Positions 40,114 through 50,286 of a stretch of DNA of 64,000 bases are shown here, piece by piece (position 1 is the first letter of the stretch; every line of letters starts with the position of its first letter). Source of the DNA: Euglena gracilis (taxonomy: Eukaryota; Euglenida; Euglenophyceae; Euglenales). Under the pieces are notes generated by a model. That model was not told the DNA's origin. It did not search any database and saw nothing but the letters and a program-made list of their open reading frames with translations. The position numbers and the translations under genes are program-made. The DNA lies in the NCBI GenBank assembly GCA_039621445.1, contig CP154954.1:13572716-13636715 (forward strand), given 5' to 3'.

Positions 40114-40510
40114 TGTGTACCAGGCACGATCCCAGCTCTGTAGGAAACCTGCAGAGTCTGGATCCGTCACAATCTGACGGCTGTGATGAACACAGCCTGA
40201 CGATCGTGGCAGATCCTATGGGAATTAGCGACACGTATCACACGTGCTCGCGTGATCTCTTTTCCTCACAGGTGGTATTCTATTCTTCACATTCTGCCTG
40301 TTTTGAAGTAAGAGGATAAACCTCTGAAAAGACTGAACACGACTGTGAAGGAAAATCCTTACACAGCGACTTGTCTTGTGCTCTGCCGCAGCATAGGGGA
40401 ATTGGGCAAAAGGGTTTTGTTACTCCAAGGATTTTTACTCACCTAAGTAGGTGCGCAAAACACGCTTTTCCGGGGCGAAAGGGGACAAAGGGAAGTCCTT
40501 GGACGTACAC
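40114..40510 (+). repeat. Copy B 3' LTR
   Basis: It starts TGTGTACCAGG and ends GGACGTACAC. It differs from the 5' LTR by point changes and a short deletion near 40455. The TCCGTG duplication follows at 40511-40516. Confidence 0.9.
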
Positions 40511-40549
40511 TCCGTGACAGACGGTGACATCCAGCGCCGTTGACTTCCC

Positions 40550-42643
40550 CTAAGACCAGCAGTCAAGCAGGAGGTCCGCTGGGCGGAGGTGACTGTCTCG
40601 GGCCGTCGGCAGGGAAACTTCCTTCTGCACCCGCTGACCGCTGTTGGACAGGGTTTGAAATAGTGCGTCCTGTACAGCGTTGTGGCGGGTTGCGAAGTTG
40701 TTCCTCCGGCAACAGAGGAGGTGGTCACCCTCCTTGTCCAGGTGTTGGCCGCAGCCTGTGCACGGCTGGCTGATATCCGTCAGCACCGGGAGGCCCAACC
40801 ACCACTTTAGTCCCAGGGTATAGTCTTCGGTGGAGAAGGTGGTGTGAGAGTTGTTCGAGGGGGCGGCCGCCATCCAGCCGTGTCCGAAACCCGTGGCCTG
40901 TTCCAGCAGGCGGTTCTGGTCCCGGGGCCGAGCCTGGTCCACCAGGTTGTCCATTGCCTTTTTGCCCAGCTCATGATTCCACCACTTTTGTTTCCGAGGT
41001 TCTTGGTCCGCGGACGCGATTCGTTGTGGGTTGTTCAGGAAGGTGGTCACGGTGGCATGTTTGGCTCCGAGCCTGCCCCTGAGGTCGTCCAAAACAGGTG
41101 TGGCCAAGGAAAGCTGCGGCCTGACTGCGTAGTCGGGCACTCCCACCCGCCGGGCCCCGTCTGAATAGAAGTCTGCCAGGCAGGAAATCCTTGCCGCGGG
41201 TTGAGTGTATGATGGTATGCGGAGTCCGCAGTCACCACTTGACAGGGGTAGCGAGGCCTGTGTCCGCTGTTGCGAGTTGAGTGCCGTGCCCAGTACGTCC
41301 TCGAAGGCGTTCATGATCGCTTCCGAGCAGCTGCTTACTTGGTCTTGGCTGCCATAGGAGTTGGACGCACGTAGGAGATGGTTCACCTTGCAGCCTTCCA
41401 GGCAGCTCCGCAGCAGATGATGCGCTACCTGGGCGTCGGTCAGGGAAGTTATTGTGGATGCGGCCTTCTCGATTTTGGCGGCAGCGTCTTTCCACGCAGT
41501 CTTGGTGGTGTCTGAAGATGCTGGGTCGTTAACTGGGATGCCGAGGACAGTAATGCCCTCCCCTGGTGTCCATGGGACAACTTGCAATCTGTCGCAGCTG
41601 GGTGTACTTTTTGCTCCCGGGCCCCACAGGACGCATTTTCGCAGGTTTAGGCCGAGACCTTTACGGTGGGACTCTTGCAGTAGGAATCGTAGGCAGTGTT
41701 CAACCCTGTCCGGGGTCCCGACCAAAAGGCCGTCGTCTAGGTACCAGCTGTTCCACAGTAGCTGGCCGTCCCTGGTAATCTGTTCCAGTAGGGGCTGTAG
41801 TGCCAGGGCGAACCCAATGGCGCCCAGAGGGCAGCCTTGGTGTGTCCCCCGTTGTGACAGGATGGACCGGCCGCCGCAGAAGAGGGGTACGGGCCCACTG
41901 TAGGCAAACCTTAGGGAATTGAACAGGCTGGGGGTGCCTGTTTCTGCTTCCGTGAGGATTGCCCCGCGGTCCACTGTGTTGAATGCGTTGGAGTAGTCCA
42001 CCTGGAGAGATACCCAGAGCGATGTGTCCCCTAGCCGACTGACGAGGTGTTGCGTGCCCAGGGCGACGGCTTCGGCCGCATTTCGTACCCCTACCCCGAC
42101 CTGTGTGGGTGCGAGGGTTGCGACCTCCGACCTTGCTTTTGGTGTCTGGAGCAGCGCTTTTCCCACCAGGCGTCGAATGGTCTCCCCCACCGCTACCGGT
42201 CGCACCCCATTGTCCTTCTTGCGGAGGGGCGTCAGGTTTGCGCAGAACCAGGCCGCAGCGTGGTGCGGTGGCAGCTGACCGTGAACCCAGACCTGGGTCA
42301 GCCGTGCAAGGGCTGTGATCAGCTTCGCTCCCCGGCCCGGTCTACGCAGACAGTCCTGGAGGTGGCTGGGCCGCAGGCGTGACGGTCCTGCTGCGGATCC
42401 CCGTGGGAAGCGGCGGATGGCCTCCTTCGGTCTGTCCTCCCATTCTGGGGTGTGGTTCTCTGGGAATGGCTGCACTTGCCGTGGGAGGTGGTTGGTGTCG
42501 ACGTTTCTGCCGGCCGGATGCAGCTTTTCCAGGGCGGTCCAGACTTCCGGGTCGTCTGGCTGGTGTGCGCCCTCGGAGAGCAGTACCTGGACCGCCTTTG
42601 CCGACGCCCCTTCGCCCGTGAGGGTGTGTACTCGTCTCGTCAT
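40550..42643 (-). pseudogene. LINE B reverse transcriptase, zinc knuckle and endonuclease start
   Basis: A frame of 697 residues. RT motifs are ANLTPLRKKDNGVRPVAVGETIRR, SLQVDYSNAFNTVDR, SQRGTHQGCPLGAIGFAL and WNSWYLDDGLLVG. The C-terminal part has LGLKWWLGLPVLTD, CTGCGQHLDKEGDHLLCC, FATRHNAVQDALF and LRPADLLLDCWS. It ends at a TAG. The same frame then reads TALDVTVCHG up to the LTR element insertion. It would reverse-transcribe the LINE RNA on nicked target DNA. The same frame upstream, after one stop, holds the 42695-43645 segment. Confidence 0.88.
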
Positions 42644-42694
42644 GGCCTCACTAAGGGCAGACGGCTGTGTTCTAGAGCGTTTCTCCGCCCTGGT

Positions 42695-43645
42695 TTACAC
42701 GATGGAGTGTCGTGTCTGTGTGTCCTTCATTGCCTCGGACAGGAGGACGGCGTAATCCCCTTCGCGGAAAAGTCTGGTGCGCCTCAGCAGGATGGACTCC
42801 AGCTCAGCTGCCGGGGGTGGTGTGCTTGTTGAAGCTGGTCGCAGGACGAGCTTTGGGAAGGAGAGTACCCCGAACAATGCTGTGTCTGAGGGTGCGTGGG
42901 CATAGGTATTGATGGCATCCGCCATGGTATCAAAGACAGGTTGTTGGCAGGCCGAAGGTAGGTGAAGGAGGGTCGGGATTTTTTGCTGCAGGACGTGGGT
43001 GATGTCGCATGGGGGGGTGCCCACGACGAGGATGTGCGCGGACTGCCCTCTGAGATTAGACTTCTGCCCGGCGCTTTCGATGACCACTGTGGCGTCGCAT
43101 TCCGGGTGTGCAAGGTCCAACAACAGGAGGTCCTGGTCTCGGACAGCTGCCACCTCCGAGGCGGCGCGGGGTGACGCAGGTGCCGGGCGCTTGGGTGGAC
43201 CGGCATTCTCCTCCACGTCCCCACAGGTGAGGAGGCTGCCCCGTCCGCGGTTTGCCCCCCTTCTTGTGCGCACACCGCCCGTGGGTGGACTGCGGCGGAA
43301 GGGCCTACCAAGCCCGATGTTCGAGGGGTGCGTGTTGTCGGCTTTGGAGTGAGGTGCTGGCCTTGGGTTTCTGGGGACGTCCCTGCTGGAAAGCAGATCT
43401 CCTCTGCCCTGGCACGGGGTTGTGGGGCGCATCCCACTTGTAATCTGAAAGGTAGGCGGGCCCGATTGGGCACGTGGGAGGGGGCCGATCAGGCGAATGA
43501 GGGTGTGGCAGTCCCATGGCCAGTGACTTTGGCCACAATGCGGACACTGTTCGTGGCCACAATGCGGCCATTGGCCACTGTTCTGGTGGCGGTAGACGAA
43601 TGTCCCAGAGATACCCTTTTTGCAATAGGAAGAGGCGTGAGGCAA
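42695..43645 (-). pseudogene. LINE B middle domain with 2A-like motif
   Basis: A frame of 316 residues in the same phase as the RT. The first 130 residues are basic and proline-rich. RGRGSLLTCGDVEENAGP (43196-43249) matches the 2A ribosome-skipping consensus except that the Pro of NPGP is Ala. After it, ATVVIESAGQKSNLRGQSAHILVVGTPPCDITHVL and LHLPSACQQPVF look like a small folded domain I do not recognise. Confidence 0.65.
43196..43249 (-). other. 2A-like peptide sequence in LINE B
   Basis: Eighteen codons give RGRGSLLTCGDVEENAGP. The active consensus ends D(V/I)ExNPGP. One base (GCC for CCC) changes Pro to Ala. 2A-like sequences are known from some non-LTR retrotransposons, such as those of trypanosomatids and sea urchin. 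Confidence 0.8.
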
Positions 43646-43856
43646 ACGGCACGAGCCGGAAGGATCCTTGGGCGCAGTCGAGGGCGACCCATTGCTCGGG
43701 GGGCGGTAGATCCGTGGTCCTGATGTACGGGATTTGGGTGGGGCGTGGACGGTGATACGGTGGCGTCATCCGACACCTCGGGCGGGCGGATGTGTAGGGC
43801 TGGGGCCTCGTGTGTATCCGCATGGCCCATGTAGACCAAGAAGGCGGTTCCAAAAG

Positions 43857-44141
43857 CAGATTCCCATGGGCACGATACAATGGGGTTCCGGTTGGTAATT
43901 GGAACGCGGTCTCCGCAATCAGAAGGAGGTGGTGCAGTTCTGGCCGCGTGGATGGACACAGGAGAAGGACATGTCCCCCTTCTGTCTTGAGTTTGTTAAG
44001 AATTTGAGGCAGCAAGTGCCACGGCGGGTTCATCCACACCGGGTTTCTCCGATTCCTGTCTTGTAGCAGCGCATCTGTGCTCCTATCCCAAAATTGAGGG
44101 TAATGAGTGTTATGTACTGCCGCGAAGGCGTCTATTTCGGG
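43857..44141 (-). pseudogene. Dam-like methyltransferase domain in LINE B
   Basis: PEIDAFAAVHNTHYPQFW, then STDALLQD, VWMNPPWHLLPQILNKLK and HVLLLCPSTRPELHH. The order and spacing match the domain in MT1 and MT2. NPPW is intact. It lies between the two 2A-like motifs, so it may once have been released as a separate protein. The host frame is 43305-44390. Confidence 0.65.
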
Positions 44142-44225
44142 CTCCAGATCTGGGCTCAGCCTTTGGACAACTTTTCTTTGCCACGCGGCATCCAGCATGT
44201 AGTCTCCGTCAGCCGAGGGGAGTCC

Positions 44226-44255
44226 CGGCCCCGGATCCTCCTCTACACAGCCCCC
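44226..44255 (-). other. Second, degenerate 2A-like motif in LINE B
   Basis: GGCVEEDPGP differs from CGDVEENPGP at three positions, including the important Asn (Asp here). It follows a C2H2-like finger and precedes the Dam-like domain. Confidence 0.45.
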
Positions 44256-44309
44256 AGCAGTTGCCGTCCCCCGTTCAAGCGACTCAAATTCCTCTGCTTC
44301 CTTCAGAAA

Positions 44310-44400
44310 CTGTGTGGTGCACACGAAATAATGTTGATCCAGCGTTTTGGGTTTGCTGGGCAGTAGGAGATGGCAGAGTCCACAGCGCACCCTGAAGTGC
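44310..44400 (-). other. Zinc-finger-like segment in LINE B N-terminus
   Basis: CGLCHLLLPSKPKTLDQHYFVC gives Cys-x2-Cys...His-x4-Cys. R2-type LINEs carry N-terminal DNA-binding fingers ahead of RT, so the place fits. A frameshift separates it from the upstream frame 44303-45250. Confidence 0.45.
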
Positions 44401-46130
44401 CCTTTCCTGCAGTCTTTTTGGAAGAGGAAACATTGTTCCCGTTTGCACCATACCGTGAAACGTGAGAGTTCTTGGCTTCTTTTCCTGTGTTGGAATGGGA
44501 CCGTTTTGGGGAGTTCTGCTCTTCTCTGCTTTCTCTTGGTTTGTCTCTCCGGGGGGGTTGCCTCTGGGGTGCACGCACGGACGGGATACTCTTCTCCGCT
44601 TTCGGAGTCCGTCTGCTGCCAGTAAGAGGGTGAGAGGAACTGACCGCCAAATCCAATGGGAATGCTGATGTGGAGGGGGTCGGCCCATTTCCTGGGATCA
44701 TATTTCCACAGGGGAGGAGGGTTAGCGTCCGGTTGGGGGCGATCCTCCTTTCGTCCTGGTGGTGGTTGGCTGGTGGTCTTCTTCGGGGGGGGGGGGCGGT
44801 GTGCATTGTGTGCACACTTCCATGAGGTCCGTCACAGTGGGGTTTTGAGGTGGTGATTTGGGCCTTGGGTGTCCCCACCTCGGCTGGGCAGTGGGGGCGG
44901 CATGTTGGGCTGGGGTCTCCCTGGTGCCCCCCTGGGGGGGTCTCTGCGGGAAGTGTTTGGGGTTTCCCCCCCCCGAGGATAATAGTCCCCGGTGCCGGTG
45001 CTGGTGGGGGGGGTGGGGGCTGAAAGGGTTTTGGAGCCCATTTGGACAACTTTAAGTCCAAACACCTACCCATGTGTTCCCACTTGTGCTTTTTGTCGGT
45101 GAGTCTTTCCTTTAAAATGTCTTCTAGGGGTATGACCCATGGTGTCGACCAACTTTTTTGTCTTAATTTCCAAAAATTCTTTTCATTGACCCCTCTGGGG
45201 GGGCTCCCCTCTCTAGAGGGGGGGGGGGCTCCTGGGAACCAACTGTCCAATCAGCGGACTTCCTGTTTTCATCCTCCAGGGTGTTGTAAATTGGGGTGGG
45301 AATTTGAAAGATGGAGCTTTTTTGGGACTGCTGGGGCTCATTTGGGGGATTGATTTGGGTGCTTTCTGGTGGGGTGTTTCTTGATTCCGGGGCAAGGCAA
45401 ACAGATACCATTCTGGAGAGGATATGGGCCAGGCTTGTTCCATTCAGTCCCAGATCTTCAGTTACTTCTGCAGCAAAACCTTCAGGGCCTGCAGGGCCTG
45501 TAGCAATTGTTGCTCCTCTTGTTGATTCTGGTTGCTGTGATTTTGGTTGCTTTGAAAAGTGCTATTCCAAATTTGCTGAGTGGGGCAAGATGGGGTAATC
45601 CATTGATAGGTGGGGACATACTTGAGGCCCTTGTGGGTTTCTGCTTGGGCTGGGATTCGAACTTGAGCTTGGGGCCACTGGTGGCCATTGATTCATGACC
45701 ATTGCTTGTCTTGGTTCAGCGGCCTGGGCCCATTGATGCTGGGGCCCTGGGGCCCCTTGGCTGCTGGATGCTGCTGCTGCTGTGTGCGGGACGTTTGGTC
45801 GTCTTCTTTGCCAGGGTGGTACATACTTGTCACCCCACCTTTGCTTCAGCCACTCTTTGTGACTGTCTTGCCAACTTCTGGCTCTCTTCTTAGGTGACCG
45901 GTGTATGGGAGGCGGTGTCGGGTCAGACTGCAGTCTGGAACAGACTGCGGCGGTCAGGGCGGGAAGCAACTCGTATAACAACTTCTTCTGCACGTCGGGG
46001 ACTTCGGGACTGCTGGCAGCGGGCTTGTTCTCATCACAATGCATGGCAATGGGCTTGTTGTCGTCACAGGCTTGAGAAGCAGGTGTCGATGGACCAAAAG
46101 TGGAGACCTCCCCCTTTCCAGCCATGTTCA
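44400..46130 (-). pseudogene. LINE B N-terminal region (low complexity)
   Basis: Two frames, 45562-46308 and 44303-45250, cover it. The first, from about MNMAGKGEVSTFG, has a short ordered piece (VQKKLLYELLPALTAAVCSRL), then SPKKRARSWQDSHKEW and Gln/Pro/Ala-rich sequence. The second is rich in Pro and Gly with LEDILKERLTDKKHKWEHMGRCLDLKLSKW. No known domain. The 45250-45560 gap between them holds no clear frame. Confidence 0.45.
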
Positions 46131-46179
46131 TGCGGAGACGAAAAAAATAGACACTCAGAAAGTGTGAGTAAGTTAGTAT

Positions 46180-46296
46180 ATACGGTGGTGGGGCGAACCA
46201 AGTCCACCGACCAGTGGCACAGCCTACTGGGTTTGCCAGAGTTCGAGGGAGGGGGGCTATGTACAGATGGGCGCAGCCCATGGGCAGTGTGGTTGT
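46180..46296 (-). repeat. LINE B 3'-tail motif, copy 5
   Basis: The best-preserved copy of the motif. On the minus strand it has CCCATCTGTACATAGCCCCC and GTAGGCTGTGCCACTGGTCGG. It lies about 330 bases after the C-terminal end of the LINE at 46630-47390 and just before the next LINE starts. Confidence 0.75.
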
Positions 46297-46629
46297 GTGC
46301 GGTGGCAAGGTAGGGGGTAAGGGGGACTAGCAGCGGGGCCAGTGGGCTTCAAGGCGGTCGTGTAGGTGCCGGGGGTCTACTGCTGGTGGGGTTGGTGCCC
46401 TTCGGGCAACCTGGACCGTTATCGGGGAGATCACGTTCGCGGCTGTGGGGCATGGTTGTGGGCGGTTGGGTGGCTTTGTGGGCCACCGTTTGGCGGCTTT
46501 GTGAGCCACCGTTTGGTTCCCGGGCCTCGGTTTCTTTTTCCGGGCGTTGTGGTGACCGGCGGGCGTGTTGACGCAATCAGCGCGGAGTCGGTCAGAGAGG
46601 TCAACGAAGGAAGTGTTTCGGGCGTAGCA

Positions 46630-47390
46630 TCTGTGCCACTTGGCGGAAGAGGGCCAACGCGAAAAGCTAATAGCCTTCGGCCTGTCGTGTGCAACGCACG
46701 TCACCCTGCTCCCACGTAGCGGTCCGTTTTACCATTCTGGCCAGTAGTTTGGCACTTTCCGGTCCCAGCCCACCCCACGTGCCCATTGCCACAGTGGCGA
46801 ATGACCAACCGCCGTTGCGACATGGGACATCGTATTTGGCGTGTTTCGCTTGCTCCCGACGCTTAAGGAAGGTTCTCCAGCGTTCCCGGGTCCCGCTTCT
46901 CTCCGCAGCTTGCCACCCGTGCGCAACGGTGAGATCGACAGCTGTGGGTTTGCCATCTTGCCATAGATCGGCTGGCCGGAGCGAGGTGTCCGGTTGATTG
47001 GGCACCTGAACTTCGCGCTGTACACTTTGGCCGTTTGCGGACAGGAGGTTAAAGAGGCGTCCTGGACGGCATTGTGCCTGTTGGCGAAATTGTTCCGGAT
47101 ACAGCAAATCTCATGGTCACCATAAATATCCGTGGTACTCTGGCAGCCTGCGCATGTCCCGTTGGCTTCAGCCAGGGGGAGGCCCAGCCACCAGCTCAGA
47201 CCCAGGCGGTAGTCGGCCGCGTCAATTGTGGTGTGAAGGGCCTCGTTGGGTGTGGCGACCATCCAGCCGTGACCGATGCCATGCGCTTGCTCCATCAGCC
47301 GGGCTTGATCTCTTGCAGGGATCCGGCTCAGCAGACCGTCCACCGTGGTCCGGGAGAGCTGGGTCTGCCATCCAGTGAGTAAGTTAGGAT
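46630..47390 (-). pseudogene. LINE B fragment, C-terminus
   Basis: Minus-strand frames give GWQTQLSRTTVDGLLSRIPARD, MEQAHGIGHGWMVA, CAGCQSTTDIYGDHEICC, NNFANRHNAVQD, LRPADLW, AVDLTVAHGWQAAERS and WSFATVAMGTWGGLG. This is the zinc knuckle and endonuclease region, with several frameshifts. Sequence beyond about 47390 is unrelated, consistent with 5' truncation. Confidence 0.8.
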
Positions 47391-48300
47391 GGAAGAACAT
47401 CCTATTAGGATTTCCTAATGGCTGCCCCTTCTCTCTCCACAGGTGGTATTCTGTTGTATTCTTATTCCTTTGTTTGTTTTCCTTCTCCCCCGGTCCGGAC
47501 TTGGTTAACCAGTCCGTCCTCTCTGCATTGCTCGTCATTGGGGGTCGGGACTGCCCCCCCCACGTTGTGGGCTGGGCCGCCTTGGCGGGGGCCCGTCCTC
47601 TTGAGAGGGGGGGGGGGCTGCCCCCCCCCCCCCGCTCTCTCCGGTGTGGAGGGGGGTTGGTGCTTGCCCCCCTCCCCCCCCCGGCGTGGTTAACTTCAAA
47701 AATTGGCCGACGGGGTGTATTTTTTAAAAATTGGTGGAAAATCGGCAGGCCCCCCCCTCCCCCGGCATGGTGGGCCGAGGACTTGAAACACTTGAAAGGC
47801 TCGAAAAAAATGACCACCCGGGGGCTCGAGGCACCCGTTGGGCCTCCGTGGCCCTGTGGGCCCTCGGGCCCGCAGGCGCCCGTGGACCCCCCTGTGGGCC
47901 CCTTCGGCGCCGCACCGTGCGGTGTGGTGCTCGTGCGGCGCGTGTGGCGCCACGTCTCGTGGGGCGCTTGCCCCTCGGGGCGCTATGTGGGCCGCGGGTG
48001 GTGGGCGAGGCCAGCCTTGGGGGGGGCTGTGGGCCCCTCAACCCTTGGGACCCCCCCCCGGTGCGCTCTTGTGGCCTCCTCGCCCCACCCGGGCGTCCCG
48101 TCGCCACTCCTGGCCCCCTCGCCCGTAGGGCACTGTGGGGTTGACTTCGCCGAAATTGAAATTGAGGTTGAACCTCCAAAACACAACAACAACAACAAAC
48201 AAAGGAAATCAGCTCGGTCCCTCCAAGGTTTTCCGCACCAACCCCATTTTCTCCCCCCCCCCGGTGGGCTAGCCTCCACAGGTAAGCCGGCCCAGGCTAC
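47391..48300. other. Unassigned GC-rich sequence
   Basis: Long C and G runs (47603-47700) and a GC-rich stretch (47820-48130) with repeated GGGCCC-type phrases. Open frames on both strands are compositional. I see no gene, LTR or target duplication here. Confidence 0.4.
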
Positions 48301-48929
48301 GTCTGGGTCGGCGGGGGGGGGGCTTAGGGGTCCTCATCGGAGCCGGGTCACAAGGGCTCGAACTCCGCGAGGAGCAGTTGGAGCACTCCGCCGGGCTCCC
48401 CGACCTGGTCCCCTTCGGCGTCCTCGGCCTCGGGGTCCCCGGCCGTGGCAGCCGCGGCGAGGAGGTCCAACGACCCCGACTCGCTTGCCTCCTCCTCGCT
48501 CCCCTGGTCGTCCCCTTCGCCATGCGCCTCCGCCTGCACCTCCGCATCCACCCGCTGCGGCGCTTCCTTGCCCACCAACCGCCCCACCACGCTCCGGAGG
48601 TGCTCCACCTCCTCCGCCAGCCCCTCAAGGTAGGCCAGCAGGGAGCGGAGGTCCTCCGGGCGTGTGGGGGACGGTGGTCGGAGGGAGTCGGCCGGCTGGG
48701 GAGGTTCCGCGGGGGTGTCAAGGCGGGGCGCTTGGGGACGGGCAAGAGGGTGAGGAGGGCGGCGTCCGCCTCGGCGGCCGATGGTGGCGGGGGGACGACG
48801 GGAAGAGGTCCAGGGACGTAGGGGCGACGGGGCACGTAGCGCTGCATCCTACGCACAAGAGAAGGACGTGCGTGTGCTCCGCCACCACCACAATCCCCAC
48901 ACCCGCCGTCCCCTCGCCTCCACCTCCTA

Positions 48930-49110
48930 CCCCCCACCCTTATTGACCCCGTCCCCGCCCCCCCCCTCTTCCCGGGGCGGAGAAGTCCCACCACCTCCAA
49001 CGGAATCCCCTTGGCCGCACAATAATCCACCACATCCTCGTTGTAGGGGGGGAAGAAATCCGACCATGGCAGCCATTGGAGATCCGTCGGATCCCAATTT
49101 TTCCACCTCA
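48930..49110 (-). pseudogene. Possible chromodomain-like end of MT2 integrase
   Basis: After a frameshift near 49110 the minus strand reads FQVRWKNWDPTDLQWLPWSDF, then NEDVVDYCAAKGIPLEV. The aromatic pattern recalls a chromodomain (VRWKGY...DTWEP), but the match is weak. The frame continues as low-complexity Arg/Pro sequence (48269-48900) that is probably not coding. Confidence 0.35.
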
Positions 49111-50218
49111 CCTGAAATTCCGGGACCCCCGTTTCCGGGTGGTTCCGGCTGCCCCTCTAACACCCACTCATCCCGTCCCACCTCCAGGGGGGCCGCCTTG
49201 TCGTTGAAATAGAACAGTGGGAGGGGTCGGTGGAGAACTCGTCCTCCGCGTGAATCTTGAGTTGGCTCCGGTGTGTGTCTTGGCGGGCCCCCGGGGCCAG
49301 CTCCACCACATATGAGTGGCGACCCCGGCGGGCCACCACAGACCCCCTTTTCCACTTGGTGGCCAACTTGTCTGTGCCCGGCTGTGTCTCGGGACGGTAC
49401 CACACCTTGGCACCGACCTCCAGGGGAGGTGGGTCCCTTCTCTTGGCGTTGATGGAAGCGCACCGTTTGGCGTGCAAGTCATTCAAGGTTGAGGCCACCT
49501 TTTCGTCCATAGCCCGCATCCGTGCCATGAAGTCGGCTGCCCCCTCGGCCTCTCGTGGGGGCTGGTGGGGCAGGCCTTGGAGTGGCCGGTGCCGCCCGAA
49601 GACCACCTCGTAGGGCGACAAGCCGGACTACCCAGGCACATCGTGAAGGTGCCGGAGAGCCTTGGGTAACAGCACCACCCATGAGGCCTCCTTTTCCGAC
49701 AAGTCGGCGATGATCTTGGACAGGGTGTTCATCACCCGTTGGCCTGCCACCTCTGCCCGACCGTTGGCCTGGTGGTGGTAGGCCTGCACGTAGGCACGCT
49801 TCACCCCCATGGCGGCGCACATTGTTTGCCACCAAGCCGAAGCAAAGTGGGGGCCACGGTCCGAGGTCACCACAGAGGGCACCCCGAACATGTCCCAGTG
49901 GCGGAACATGGCCTTGGCCACCACCTCAGATGTCAGGCCCTTGTACTTGTGGGGGGTGGCCACTGTCCACCCACTCTCACGGTCCACGCACAGGGCCAGA
50001 TAATCATACACCTGGCCCTCGTGGGTCACCTCAGGCATGGCGAACAGGTCCACTGCCACACTGTCCATGAGGAACGGTGGCACAGGGGTGGCTTCGAGAG
50101 CACACTTGAAAGGTGCTCGAGAGGGGTCACAGGCTTGGCAGATTTCAGATTGCCGCTGGATGCCTTGGGTTATTTTCTCAGCCCCCCTTGGATCCGCGAA
50201 CCTGTACCACCGCCCCAT
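49111..50218 (-). pseudogene. MT2 integrase
   Basis: Two frames: 49628-50218 holds the core, 49157-49621 the C-terminal part. The core shows D in VAVDLFAMPEV, D in TSDRGPHFAS and E in NGRAEVAGQ, so the D,D,E triad is intact. A stop ends the first frame at DVPG. The next frame reads SPYEVVFGRHRPLQGLPHQPP and VWYRPETQPG, aligning with MT1 at 6900-7230. It would insert the cDNA; this copy is broken by the stop and further shifts. Confidence 0.85.
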
Positions 50219-50286
50219 CTGGTGCCAGAGCCTGGAGGCTCATGGGTGGCCCGCGTCCCCGTGGTGGGCCCGGACCACGAGCCCCA

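Larger units (their letters stand above)
25020..40510 (+). mobile_element. Ty3/gypsy chromovirus-like copy B, hairpin-rich
   Basis: The element has LTRs of about 411 and 397 bp, a PBS, a polypurine tract and a TCCGTG target duplication (25014-25019, 40511-40516). The order is gag, protease, Dam-like domain, RT, RNase H, integrase with chromodomain, then about 6.7 kb of extra coding sequence before the 3' LTR. Stops, frameshifts and a lost integrase catalytic Asp show it is inactive. A TRIM-like element (37074-38358) sits in the extra module. Short perfect hairpins occur throughout, LTRs included. Confidence 0.93.
40517..46170 (-). mobile_element. LINE family B, large copy (R2-like), interrupted by copy B
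   Basis: Read on the minus strand: a proline-rich N-terminal region, a C2H2-like finger, a 2A-like motif, a Dam-like domain, a second 2A-like motif, an uncharacterised domain, RT and zinc knuckle/endonuclease. The endonuclease is split: its end lies at 24700-25013 beyond copy B. Frameshifts near 43500 and 44350 and single stops show decay. RT plus C-terminal CCHC and RPAD motifs point to the restriction-like endonuclease class. Confidence 0.85.

Noticed and set aside
47373-47450. Intron-like GTGAGTAAG ... CTCTCTCCACAG
   Set aside because: The donor and acceptor look good, but no coding exon is seen on either side in plus orientation. A similar GTGAGTAAGTTAG occurs at 46166 in non-coding sequence.
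47345-48946. Long plus-strand open frame of 533 codons
   Set aside because: It overlaps the LINE fragment on the other strand and then runs through C/G-rich sequence. The product is low-complexity Pro/Gly/Arg with no motif, so it is a compositional frame.
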